In this document: positions 4,384 to 9,471 of the stretch, in pieces | Layout of the letters: the number at the start of each line of letters is the position of its first letter | How positions within the stretch are numbered: the first letter of the stretch is position 1 | Assembly (NCBI GenBank): GCA_018381425.1 | Contig: JAGZRY010000046.1 | Span: forward strand, 1 to 9,471 | Source of the DNA: Haemophilus parainfluenzae | Lineage (GTDB): Bacteria; Pseudomonadota; Gammaproteobacteria; Enterobacterales; Pasteurellaceae | Reading direction: 5' to 3' | DNA length: 9,471 nt | Notes under the pieces: model-generated | Seen by the model: only the letters and a program-made list of their open reading frames with translations | The model's database searches: none | What the model was told of the DNA's origin: nothing | Translations under genes and position numbers: made by a program

Positions 4384-4410
4384 GTTTCCCAAAATTTGTG
4401 AACGGTTACA
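4384..4410 (-). other. Right end, outer transposase-binding site (R1-like)
   Basis: On the minus strand this reads TGTAACCGTTCACAAATTTT then GGGAAAC. It is the same length as the left outer site and shares TGTA, CC, TCAC and GAAAC at the same positions. Confidence 0.75.
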
Positions 4411-4415
4411 ACTTG
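4411..4415 (+). repeat. Target-site duplication, right copy (ACTTG)
   Basis: ACTTG lies immediately right of the CA that closes the element and is identical to 95-99. A 5-bp duplication is characteristic of Mu-family transposition. Confidence 0.85.
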
Positions 4416-4465
4416 CTTTCAAAGGATTGAGCCCAGTGCAATACCGAGCTCAATATTTAAGTTAA
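4416..4465 (+). pseudogene. IS3-family transposase (OrfB), interrupted: 3' fragment
   Basis: This is the remainder of the transposase after the inserted element. In the restored frame it reads (A)FKGLSPVQYRAQYLS and stops at TAA 4463-4465. The KGLSPVQYR block is the typical end of IS3/IS150-type OrfB proteins. It lies seven bases before the IS terminal inverted repeat, which is the spacing expected at the right end of such elements. It has no start of its own and is not expected to be expressed as a protein. Confidence 0.88.
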
Positions 4466-4471
4466 CTAACC

Positions 4472-4496
4472 TGTCCAACTTTTGGGGGGCAGATCA
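4472..4496 (+). repeat. Right terminal inverted repeat of the IS3-family element
   Basis: TGTCCAACTTTTGGGG followed by GGCAGATCA matches the outer end seen on many IS3-group elements (TGTCCAACTTTTGGGG then a variant of TGCAGTTCA). It directly follows the transposase stop codon and marks the junction with chromosomal DNA. The left inverted repeat and the short target duplication cannot be checked because the left end of the IS is outside the window. Confidence 0.8.
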
Positions 4497-4524
4497 CTTT
4501 TTATGCTGCGACTAAAAATAAGGC

Positions 4525-4603
4525 AAAAAAAAGTGCCCCACTGGGGCACTACTCGGAAAGCAAAATAGATGTCGGCTATTTAAAAATAGCACTTATTTTT
4601 AGT
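4525..4603 (-). ncRNA. Candidate CRP-activated small RNA downstream of mdh
   Basis: Transcription is predicted to start at an A near 4603 on the minus strand and to end at a strong intrinsic terminator: AGTGCCCC (4543-4550, minus strand), 3-nt loop, GGGGCACT (4532-4539, minus strand), followed by eight T (4525-4532). The RNA would be about 79 nt. Inside it, GCTATTT and AAATAGC (4575-4590) form a second hairpin, and CACT..AGTG a weak one at the 5' end. The stretch ACATCTATTTTGCTTTCCGA between hairpins is unpaired and could be a seed region. It contains no ATG, so it is unlikely to encode a peptide. The mdh terminator (4710-4737) isolates it from mdh transcription. A U-rich terminator tail would suit Hfq. 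I do not recognise it as a known small RNA. Confidence 0.6.
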
Positions 4604-4609
4604 GGTTTA

Positions 4610-4671
4610 AGAATACGGCAAAGTCCTTTACATTGCAAATAGCAATGTTCAAATTTGTGAGCTAAATCACG
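4610..4671 (-). promoter_or_regulatory. CRP site and sigma-70 promoter of the candidate small RNA
   Basis: On the minus strand CGTGATTTAGCTCACA (4656-4671) departs from the CRP consensus TGTGA-N6-TCACA at one base, and its flanks AAAT/ATTT (4651-4675) are also symmetric. Downstream lie TTGCAA (4633-4638), a 17-bp spacer and TATTCT (4610-4615), each 4 of 6 to consensus. With a start near 4602-4603 the CRP centre falls at about -60.5 to -61.5, the classic class I position. There is no other gene for this promoter to serve. Confidence 0.62.
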
Positions 4672-4709
4672 ATTTTTCTTCACTTTTTTATGTTTAATCG
4701 TTTTCGTAT

Positions 4710-4737
4710 AAAAAAAGAGGAGCTGACTACTCCTCTT
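4710..4737 (-). terminator. mdh terminator
   Basis: AAGAGGAG (4730-4737, minus strand), loop TAGTCAG, CTCCTCTT (4715-4722, minus strand) and a run of seven T, 20 bp after the mdh stop codon. Confidence 0.88.
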
Positions 4738-4756
4738 CTCCAGAAATAGAATTAAA

Positions 4757-5692
4757 TTAGCCGTTAATAAATTTTTCGCCTAATTCAATATCCGCACGCA
4801 ATGTTGGTAACATTGCTTCTAAAGCTTCTTGTTCAAATTTGCTTAAGGTACCGATTGGTAAAATTTCTTCTACACCTTCTTTACCTAAACGTACAGGTTG
4901 AGCAAAGAAACGTGCATATTTACCGTCACCTTCAACATAAGTACATTCAACCACAGTTTCGCCGCTTAAGCCTTTCACTAATGAACGCGCAAAACGTGCT
5001 GCCGCTTGAGCCATAGAAAGTGTTGCAGAACCACCACCTGCTTTTGCTTCAACCACTTCAGTACCTGCGTTTTGGATACGTTTAGTTAATGGTGCAATTT
5101 CCTCTTCTTTCCACTCAGCATATTGAACTTGTGAAAGTAATGGAAGAATCGTCACACCTGAGTGTCCACCAATAACTGGTACGCTTGTACGAGAAACATT
5201 TAAGCCTTTTAATTCAGATACAAATGTTTCAGAACGTAACACGTCTAAAGTGGTGACACCGAATAATTTACGTTTGTCGTAAACACCCGCTTTTTTCAAT
5301 ACTTCTGCAGCAATCGCAACAGTTGTGTTCACAGGGTTGGTGATAATACCTACACAAGCTTTTGGACAAGTTTTTGCAACATGTTCAATTAAGTTACGCA
5401 CGATACCTGCATTGATATTGAAAAGATCTGAACGATCCATGCCCGGTTTACGAGCTACCCCTGCAGAAATTAAAACGACATCAGCACCTTTAAGTGCAGG
5501 TGTTGGATCTTCTCCTGCAAAACCTTCTACTTTAACCGCTGTCGGAATATGACTCACATCTTTAGCCACACCTGGTGTCACTGGTGCAATATCATACAGT
5601 GCTAATTCACTTTCAGCGGGTAATTGTAATTTAAGTAATAAGGCTAATGCTTGACCAATACCGCCTGCTGCGCCTAATACTGCAATTTTCAT
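4757..5692 (-). CDS. mdh: Malate dehydrogenase (NAD-dependent)
   Basis: Interconverts malate and oxaloacetate with NAD in the cytoplasm (TCA cycle and its reductive branch). The 311-residue length is typical of gammaproteobacterial Mdh. Visible motifs: nucleotide-binding [14 protein letters not shown] (residues 7-20), the acidic D34 after ELALYD that selects NAD, the substrate-loop arginines in [11 protein letters not shown] (about 80-90), ITNPVNTT (about 117-124), [10 protein letters not shown] with the Asp-Arg pair, and the catalytic histidine in [12 protein letters not shown]. The start has AGGAG 7-8 bp upstream. It is divergent from argR, as in E. coli and H. influenzae. A 7-bp hairpin (5716-5735) would fall in the 5' leader, and a CRP-like site lies further upstream. 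Nothing is unusual in the protein. Confidence 0.98.
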   Translation of the reverse strand: MKIAVLGAAGGIGQALALLLKLQLPAESELALYDIAPVTPGVAKDVSHIPTAVKVEGFAGEDPTPALKGADVVLISAGVARKPGMDRSDLFNINAGIVRNLIEHVAKTCPKACVGIITNPVNTTVAIAAEVLKKAGVYDKRKLFGVTTLDVLRSETFVSELKGLNVSRTSVPVIGGHSGVTILPLLSQVQYAEWKEEEIAPLTKRIQNAGTEVVEAKAGGGSATLSMAQAAARFARSLVKGLSGETVVECTYVEGDGKYARFFAQPVRLGKEGVEEILPIGTLSKFEQEALEAMLPTLRADIELGEKFING

Positions 5693-5715
5693 AAAATACT
5701 CCTCATGTATTAATT

Positions 5716-5735
5716 AATCCTAACTAGGTAGGATT
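5716..5735 (-). repeat. Inverted repeat in the mdh leader
   Basis: AATCCTA (5716-5722) and TAGGATT (5729-5735) are perfect inverted copies around a 6-nt spacer. They lie about 24 bp before the mdh start, close to its AGGAG. It could be an mRNA hairpin tuning translation or a protein site; the function is unknown. Confidence 0.5.
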
Positions 5736-5778
5736 TTAAGGTTTTCATTAATAAATTACAAACAGAGAAATTCAATTA

Positions 5779-5794
5779 TGCGATCTAGTTCAAA
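5779..5794 (-). promoter_or_regulatory. CRP-like site in the mdh-argR intergenic region
   Basis: On the minus strand TTTGAACTAGATCGCA has one mismatch in each half of TGTGA-N6-TCACA. It sits upstream of a possible mdh promoter (TTGAAT 5770-5775, TATTAA 5748-5753). Catabolite control of mdh is plausible. Spacing to the predicted start is not ideal, so this is tentative. Confidence 0.35.
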
Positions 5795-5828
5795 CTTTTC
5801 AAATGACAGGTTTATTTTAATTGCCTAA

Positions 5829-5846
5829 AATGAATTTTTATGCAAT
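5829..5846 (+). promoter_or_regulatory. ARG box (ArgR operator) upstream of argR
   Basis: AATGAATTTTTATGCAAT matches the ARG-box pattern (TGAAT-N4-ATTCA) with one departure (ATGCA). Partly overlapping half-sites follow (AATTCTTATGCAAAT). The position, 33 bp before the argR start, fits negative autoregulation by ArgR with arginine. Confidence 0.6.
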
Positions 5847-5878
5847 TCTTATGCAAATTCCCCTATATGAGAATATCT

Positions 5879-6337
5879 ATGTCAGATCAATTAACTAAAG
5901 CATTTAAAGAACTGCTCAATCAAGAACGATTTGCTTCTCAAAGTGAAATTGTTGAAGCCTTAAAAAACCAAGGATTTCAAAGCATTAACCAGTCTAAAGT
6001 TTCACGCATGCTAAGTAAATTTGGTGCAGTTCGTGCAAGAAATACGAAAATGGAAATGGTGTATTGCTTACCAAGTGAATTAAGCGTCCCCGCCACTAGC
6101 AGCCCATTAAAAAATCTGGTTTTGGATATTGATCACAATGATTTCGTTATCGTCATTAAAACCTCTCCCGGTGCGGCACAGTTAATTGCCCGATTATTGG
6201 ACTCCATTGGTAAACCTGAAGGCATTTTGGGTACGATTGCGGGAGATGACACCATTTTTGTAACACCAACAAAAGACATAACAATCAAATCACTTCTAGA
6301 GCAAATTCAAATGCTTTTTGAAAGTAATCTATCATGA
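5879..6337 (+). CDS. argR: Arginine repressor
   Basis: 152 residues, typical for ArgR, the hexameric arginine-dependent repressor of arginine biosynthesis genes. The N-terminal winged helix-turn-helix includes [20 protein letters not shown] and [20 protein letters not shown]. The C-terminal arginine-binding oligomerisation domain includes [16 protein letters not shown] and [18 protein letters not shown], with the GDD arginine-contacting motif. The ATG at 5879 ([13 protein letters not shown]) is chosen over the longer reading from 5840 because it aligns with family starts and because the longer version would run into the ARG box. The ribosome site is weak (GAGAA). The stop overlaps the next gene's start (ATGA at 6334), so the two genes are coupled. 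Confidence 0.97.
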   Translation: MSDQLTKAFKELLNQERFASQSEIVEALKNQGFQSINQSKVSRMLSKFGAVRARNTKMEMVYCLPSELSVPATSSPLKNLVLDIDHNDFVIVIKTSPGAAQLIARLLDSIGKPEGILGTIAGDDTIFVTPTKDITIKSLLEQIQMLFESNLS

Positions 6338-7218
6338 ATATCTTAGTGACCGGCGGAACGGGATTCGTTGGAAAACCCTTAGTTGAAGCGCTACTTTCAC
6401 GTGGCGATACCGTGACAGTATTAACTCGCTCTATTGAAAAAGCCCAAGCTGTTTTTTCTGAAAAAACACCGCAATTTTTGACCGCACTTTCAACACTCAA
6501 AGACTTGAATGCCTTTGATGCTGTTATTAATCTTGCCGGTGAGCCAATCTTCGATAAAAAATGGACGGTTCAACAAAAAGAAAAACTGCGTCGTAGCCGC
6601 ATTGATTTAACACAACAGCTTGTCCAACTTATTAACCAAAGTGAACATCCCCCAGTCTTGATTTCAGGTTCTGCAACCGGTATTTATGGAAACTGTGGTG
6701 AAGATGTGATCACTGAAGACACAAATCTAGGTATTCAATTTACCTCTCAACTTTGTATTGATTGGGAAAATGCAGCAAAACAAGCCAATACAAGAGTCTG
6801 TTTAGTGAGAACCGGATTAGTGCTTTCTCCAAAAGGTGGGGCTTTTGCAAAAATCCTTCCGTTCTATCGCTTCGGATTAGGTGGCAAACTAGGGAATGGT
6901 GAGCAATATTGGAGCTGGATAGCATTAGAGGATATGGTAAAAGGCCTGCTCTTTTTACTTGATCATAACGCTTGCGAAGGGGCATTTAATTTTACTGCAC
7001 CACATCCAGTTAAAAATAAGACCTTTAACCAATTATTAGGTCAAGCATTACATCGCCCTTGTTTTGCTCACGTACCTCAATTTTTACTCACCTCTCTTCT
7101 CGGTGAGCGTGCTTGCATTCTTTTAGATAGCCAAAATGCCTATCCAAAACATTTGTTAGATTGCGGATTTACATTCCAATACTCAGAATTAAGTGATTAC
7201 TTTCACAAAATACTTTAA
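6334..7218 (+). CDS. yfcH: YfcH-type NAD(P)-binding epimerase family protein (TIGR01777)
   Basis: 294 residues, an extended short-chain dehydrogenase/reductase of the SulA/YfcH family. The Rossmann glycine motif [17 protein letters not shown] is at residues 5-21. The family signature [12 protein letters not shown] with [13 protein letters not shown] follows at about 66-93, then [15 protein letters not shown] with the active-site tyrosine-type position, [20 protein letters not shown] and [18 protein letters not shown], and a short C-terminal DUF1731-like region ([20 protein letters not shown]). The substrate is unknown for this family. It overlaps argR by 4 bp (ATGA), the argR-yfcH-type adjacency seen in Haemophilus. 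An uptake core sequence lies at 6481-6489. It ends at a shared terminator with folC. Confidence 0.93.
   Translation: MNILVTGGTGFVGKPLVEALLSRGDTVTVLTRSIEKAQAVFSEKTPQFLTALSTLKDLNAFDAVINLAGEPIFDKKWTVQQKEKLRRSRIDLTQQLVQLINQSEHPPVLISGSATGIYGNCGEDVITEDTNLGIQFTSQLCIDWENAAKQANTRVCLVRTGLVLSPKGGAFAKILPFYRFGLGGKLGNGEQYWSWIALEDMVKGLLFLLDHNACEGAFNFTAPHPVKNKTFNQLLGQALHRPCFAHVPQFLLTSLLGERACILLDSQNAYPKHLLDCGFTFQYSELSDYFHKIL
6481..6489 (-). repeat. DNA uptake sequence core (Hin type)
   Basis: ACCGCACTT within yfcH. Confidence 0.8.
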
Positions 7219-7223
7219 AAACA

Positions 7224-7247
7224 AAAGGCTGGTCAAAACCAGCCTTT
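7224..7247. terminator. Bidirectional terminator between yfcH and folC
   Basis: AAAGGCTGG (7224-7232), loop TCAAAA, CCAGCCTTT (7239-7247). The plus strand continues ATTATTTTT, and the minus strand continues TGTTTTTAAAG. It serves the convergent yfcH and folC genes. Confidence 0.88.
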
Positions 7248-7264
7248 ATTATTTTTCATATCCA

Positions 7265-8581
7265 TTATGCTAAATATTCTAAAAATTCCCCTACGGTGTG
7301 GAAAGATCCAAATACCAGCACAATGTCATTTTTATCTGCATTTTTAACCGCACTTTGAGCTCCTTCAATGACAGAGTCTTCAGGAACACTTTTTGCTGAT
7401 GGGTAAACTGATGTTAATTTTGCATTTAAGTCATCACCTGATTGACCACGGTAACCGCCTAATGTTACACAATGCCATTGGTCAATAACGGGTATCAGCT
7501 GGGTAAACACCGACTCGGCATCTTTATCTTTCAACATACCACAAACAGCAATAATGCAACCTGAAATTTGTGTCTTAAGTGCGGTCAATTTTTCAGCTAA
7601 ATATTTTGCCGCATGAGGATTATGCCCAACATCGATGATCACTTTTGGCAACTGTGAATAGGATACATTCAAGCGTTCTGCCAATTTTTCTAATTGATTA
7701 CCTTTCAATTGTTGGAAACGACCCACCAATTCCACTTCAATTAATGAACGTTTAATGGTATCGACAGAAATATCAAAAGGCATCTGTTCAACAGCAGCCA
7801 AAGCTGTTGCCGCATTAGCTAATGGAATTTGGCAAAACGGCAGATTTTCTAACCGCACTTTATTGCTCTGCCATATCCAAGTTTGCTCATTGGCTTTAAA
7901 CAACCAAGTGATATCTCGGCGTGAAACATGGCAATGTAATTTCTCCGCTTGTTCTAGCATAGGTTGCGGGACATTGGGTTCGCCAATCACAACCGATTTA
8001 TTCGAGCGGAAAATCCCCGCTTTTTCAAAGCTAATTTCTTCACGCGTTGAACCCAGAAAATCCGTATGATCAATATCAATACTGGTGATAACTGCCAGAT
8101 CATTATCCACAATATTGGTTGCATCTAAGCGCCCACCAAGCCCTACTTCTAAAATGACGACATCAAGCTTCGCTTGTTTGAATAAATGCAACGCTGATAA
8201 AGTGCTAAATTCAAAATAAGTGAGGGACTGCGTTTTATGCTTTTCGATGAAATCAAAAGAAGCAGTATGCATTTCATCTGGCAAGTCTTGATTTTGAATA
8301 CGAACACGTTCGTTATAACGCAATAAATGAGGTGAGGAATACACACCCACACGCAAACCTTGATTTAACAAAATAGTTTCAAGCAAACGACAAGTCGTGC
8401 CTTTGCCATTTGTTCCCCCTACCGTGATCACATAAGGTGCGGGATTCAAAAGATCTAATTCTTCTGCCACGGATTTAATACGATCCAGCCCTAAATCAAT
8501 AGCTTTAAAGTGACTGTTTTCCAAATAAGAAAGCCACTCAGCGAGTGGCGAAGTGGCTTTTAAATTCATTGTATTACTCAT
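7265..8581 (-). CDS. folC: Bifunctional folylpolyglutamate synthase/dihydrofolate synthase
   Basis: Adds glutamate to dihydropteroate (making dihydrofolate) and lengthens folate polyglutamate tails in the cytoplasm. It belongs to the Mur ligase family. Motifs: an N-terminal [20 protein letters not shown], the ATP P-loop [61 protein letters not shown], and C-terminal [16 protein letters not shown] and [13 protein letters not shown]. The length (438 aa from 8581) is normal. Possible starts are ATG 8581, which overlaps the accD stop by 8 bp and suggests coupling, ATG 8569 just past that stop, or TTG 8590. 8581 is preferred but none has a strong ribosome site. Uptake core sequences lie at 7347, 7577 and 7852. 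It forms an operon with accD, as in E. coli and H. influenzae. Confidence 0.97.
   Translation of the reverse strand: MSNTMNLKATSPLAEWLSYLENSHFKAIDLGLDRIKSVAEELDLLNPAPYVITVGGTNGKGTTCRLLETILLNQGLRVGVYSSPHLLRYNERVRIQNQDLPDEMHTASFDFIEKHKTQSLTYFEFSTLSALHLFKQAKLDVVILEVGLGGRLDATNIVDNDLAVITSIDIDHTDFLGSTREEISFEKAGIFRSNKSVVIGEPNVPQPMLEQAEKLHCHVSRRDITWLFKANEQTWIWQSNKVRLENLPFCQIPLANAATALAAVEQMPFDISVDTIKRSLIEVELVGRFQQLKGNQLEKLAERLNVSYSQLPKVIIDVGHNPHAAKYLAEKLTALKTQISGCIIAVCGMLKDKDAESVFTQLIPVIDQWHCVTLGGYRGQSGDDLNAKLTSVYPSAKSVPEDSVIEGAQSAVKNADKNDIVLVFGSFHTVGEFLEYLA
7347..7355 (-). repeat. DNA uptake sequence core (Hin type)
   Basis: ACCGCACTT within folC. Confidence 0.8.
7577..7585 (+). repeat. DNA uptake sequence core (Hin type)
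   Basis: AAGTGCGGT followed by the AT-rich CAATTTTT, within folC. Confidence 0.8.
7852..7860 (-). repeat. DNA uptake sequence core (Hin type)
   Basis: ACCGCACTT within folC. Confidence 0.8.
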
Positions 8582-9464
8582 GTTCAACAACTTCTACTTC
8601 AACAAAAGGTGAAGGTTGATTGGTGAGTTTGCTTAAAAGGTTTCCAAGGGTTGGACGCATTTCTGAACGTTTCACGATCATATCAATCGCCCCTTTCTCG
8701 AGTAAGAATTCACTACGTTGGAAGCCTTCTGGTAATTTTTCACGTACAGTTTGTTCGATAACACGTGGACCTGCAAAACCGATTAATGCTTTTGGTTCAG
8801 CAATGTTCACATCACCTAGCATCGCAAAACTTGCAGATACACCACCTAATGTCGGATCCGTTAATACTGAAATAAACGGCACACCTTTTTCACGCATTTT
8901 TGCTAAGACAGCACTAGTTTTTGCCATTTGCATTAAGGAGAAAAGTGCTTCTTGCATACGCGCACCACCACTTGCAGAGAAACAAACGAACGGACAATTT
9001 AATTCCATTGCTTTTTCTGCCGCTTTCACAAATTTTGCACCCACAACAGAGCCCATTGAACCGCCCATGAAACTGAAGTTAGATGCGGCAACGACTACAG
9101 GCATGTTGTAAAGAGTACCCGTCATTGTGATTAATGCATCTTTTTCACCGGTTTCTTTTTGTGCAGCAGTAATACGATCTTTATATTTTTTTAAATCTTT
9201 AAATTTAAGAATATCTTTTGGTTCTAAATCAGCCGACAATTCTTGGCTTGAACCCTCATCTAATAAGGCTAAAAGGCGCTCACGAGCATCAATGCGCATA
9301 TGATGGCCGCATTTTGGACAAACATATAAATTACGTTTTACTTCTTCACCGTAAAGAACTTGTTCACAAGAGGTACATTTTGTCCAAACCCCTTCTGGTA
9401 CGTTGGCTTTACGTGATGCAGAGGAAGAGGTTCCTTTGCTAAAAATTCTATCAATCCAGCTCAT
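8574..9464 (-). CDS. accD: Acetyl-CoA carboxylase carboxyltransferase, beta subunit
   Basis: With AccA it transfers the carboxyl group from biotin carrier protein to acetyl-CoA, giving malonyl-CoA for fatty acid synthesis. 296 residues, full length. The N-terminal zinc ribbon has two CxxC pairs, CTSC (about 30-33) and CPKC (about 49-52), which also bind nucleic acid in the E. coli protein. The crotonase-fold carboxyltransferase domain shows [37 protein letters not shown] (oxyanion-hole glycines), [17 protein letters not shown] and [20 protein letters not shown]. The ATG at 9462-9464 is seven bases from the window edge, so its promoter and ribosome binding site are outside. The last codons overlap the likely folC start. 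Nothing is abnormal. Confidence 0.98.
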   Translation of the reverse strand: MSWIDRIFSKGTSSSASRKANVPEGVWTKCTSCEQVLYGEEVKRNLYVCPKCGHHMRIDARERLLALLDEGSSQELSADLEPKDILKFKDLKKYKDRITAAQKETGEKDALITMTGTLYNMPVVVAASNFSFMGGSMGSVVGAKFVKAAEKAMELNCPFVCFSASGGARMQEALFSLMQMAKTSAVLAKMREKGVPFISVLTDPTLGGVSASFAMLGDVNIAEPKALIGFAGPRVIEQTVREKLPEGFQRSEFLLEKGAIDMIVKRSEMRPTLGNLLSKLTNQPSPFVEVEVVEHE

Positions 9465-9471
9465 TTTTTAC

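Larger units (their letters stand above)
100..4410 (+). mobile_element. Mu-like transposable element (candidate capsid-encoding satellite or deleted prophage) inserted in an IS
   Basis: The element spans 4311 bp, begins TGTATCC and ends GGTTACA, so both ends are 5'-TG..CA-3' as in Mu. It is flanked by a perfect 5-bp direct repeat, the duplication length made by Mu transposases. The first 27 bp and the reverse complement of the last 27 bp share TGTA-CC--TCAC and end in GAAAC, and a second site lies inward at each end. Cargo: repressor remnant, C4 antisense RNA, Icd-like gene, unknown 104-aa gene, Mor-family activator, gpI-like protease/scaffold and major capsid protein, closed by a terminator 23 bp before the inner right-end site. 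No transposase, target-selection ATPase, terminase, portal or tail gene is present, so movement and packaging would need a helper. The late-gene order (activator, protease, capsid) is Mu-like; the C4-Icd module is P1/P4-like. Confidence 0.88.

Noticed and set aside
4362..4410. Part of the host IS or a chromosomal regulatory site
   Set aside because: The sequence is the inverted match of 276-296 and of the 100-126 end, and lies inside the target duplication, so it belongs to the Mu-like element.
5840..5878. Longer ArgR start (13 extra residues)
   Set aside because: The extra residues are not typical of ArgR, and the region holds the ARG box and promoter; ATG 5879 aligns with family starts.
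8620..9111. Long plus-strand frame opposite accD
   Set aside because: Antisense shadow of a clearly conserved gene, with no ribosome site or recognisable domain.

Overview
The window looks like a chromosomal segment of a Pasteurellaceae bacterium, most likely Haemophilus. Housekeeping genes mdh, argR, a yfcH-type gene, folC and accD fill the right half. The 9-bp Hin-type DNA uptake core (AAGTGCGGT or its complement ACCGCACTT) occurs six times. From memory, H. influenzae carries argR-mdh and folC-accD at separate loci, so a relative such as the H. parainfluenzae group is a reasonable guess; this is not proven.

Left part (1-4496): the 3' end of an IS3-family insertion sequence, split by a 4311-bp element (100-4410). 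The split is exact. Codons up to position 99 join in frame to codons from 4416 and rebuild the usual transposase C-terminus, ending in the IS terminal repeat at 4472-4496. The element starts with TG, ends with CA, and is flanked by the 5-bp duplication ACTTG. It carries oriented Mu-transposase-like end sites at both ends. It has no transposase, terminase, portal or tail gene. Its contents, left to right, are: a terminator; a truncated leftward S24/LexA-type repressor; a repeat-rich control region; a sigma-70-like promoter; a C4-type antisense RNA circuit (as in P1/P7, and P4 CI RNA); an Icd-like small gene; an unknown 104-aa gene; a terminator; a Mor/C-family activator; a Mu gpI-like capsid protease/scaffold; a major capsid protein; and a terminator placed directly against the right-end sites. 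It is either a decayed Mu-like prophage or, more interestingly, a compact capsid-encoding transposable phage satellite that borrows transposase, terminase and tail from a helper Mu-like phage.

Middle (4497-4756): an intergenic region with an apparently undescribed small RNA on the minus strand. It has a near-consensus CRP site centred about 60 bp upstream of the predicted start, promoter hexamers, roughly 79 nt of RNA and a strong intrinsic terminator. The mdh terminator follows.

Right part (4757-9471): mdh (minus) diverges from argR-yfcH (plus), with an ARG-box-like site between them. yfcH and the accD-folC pair (minus) converge on a bidirectional terminator. These genes appear intact and ordinary.
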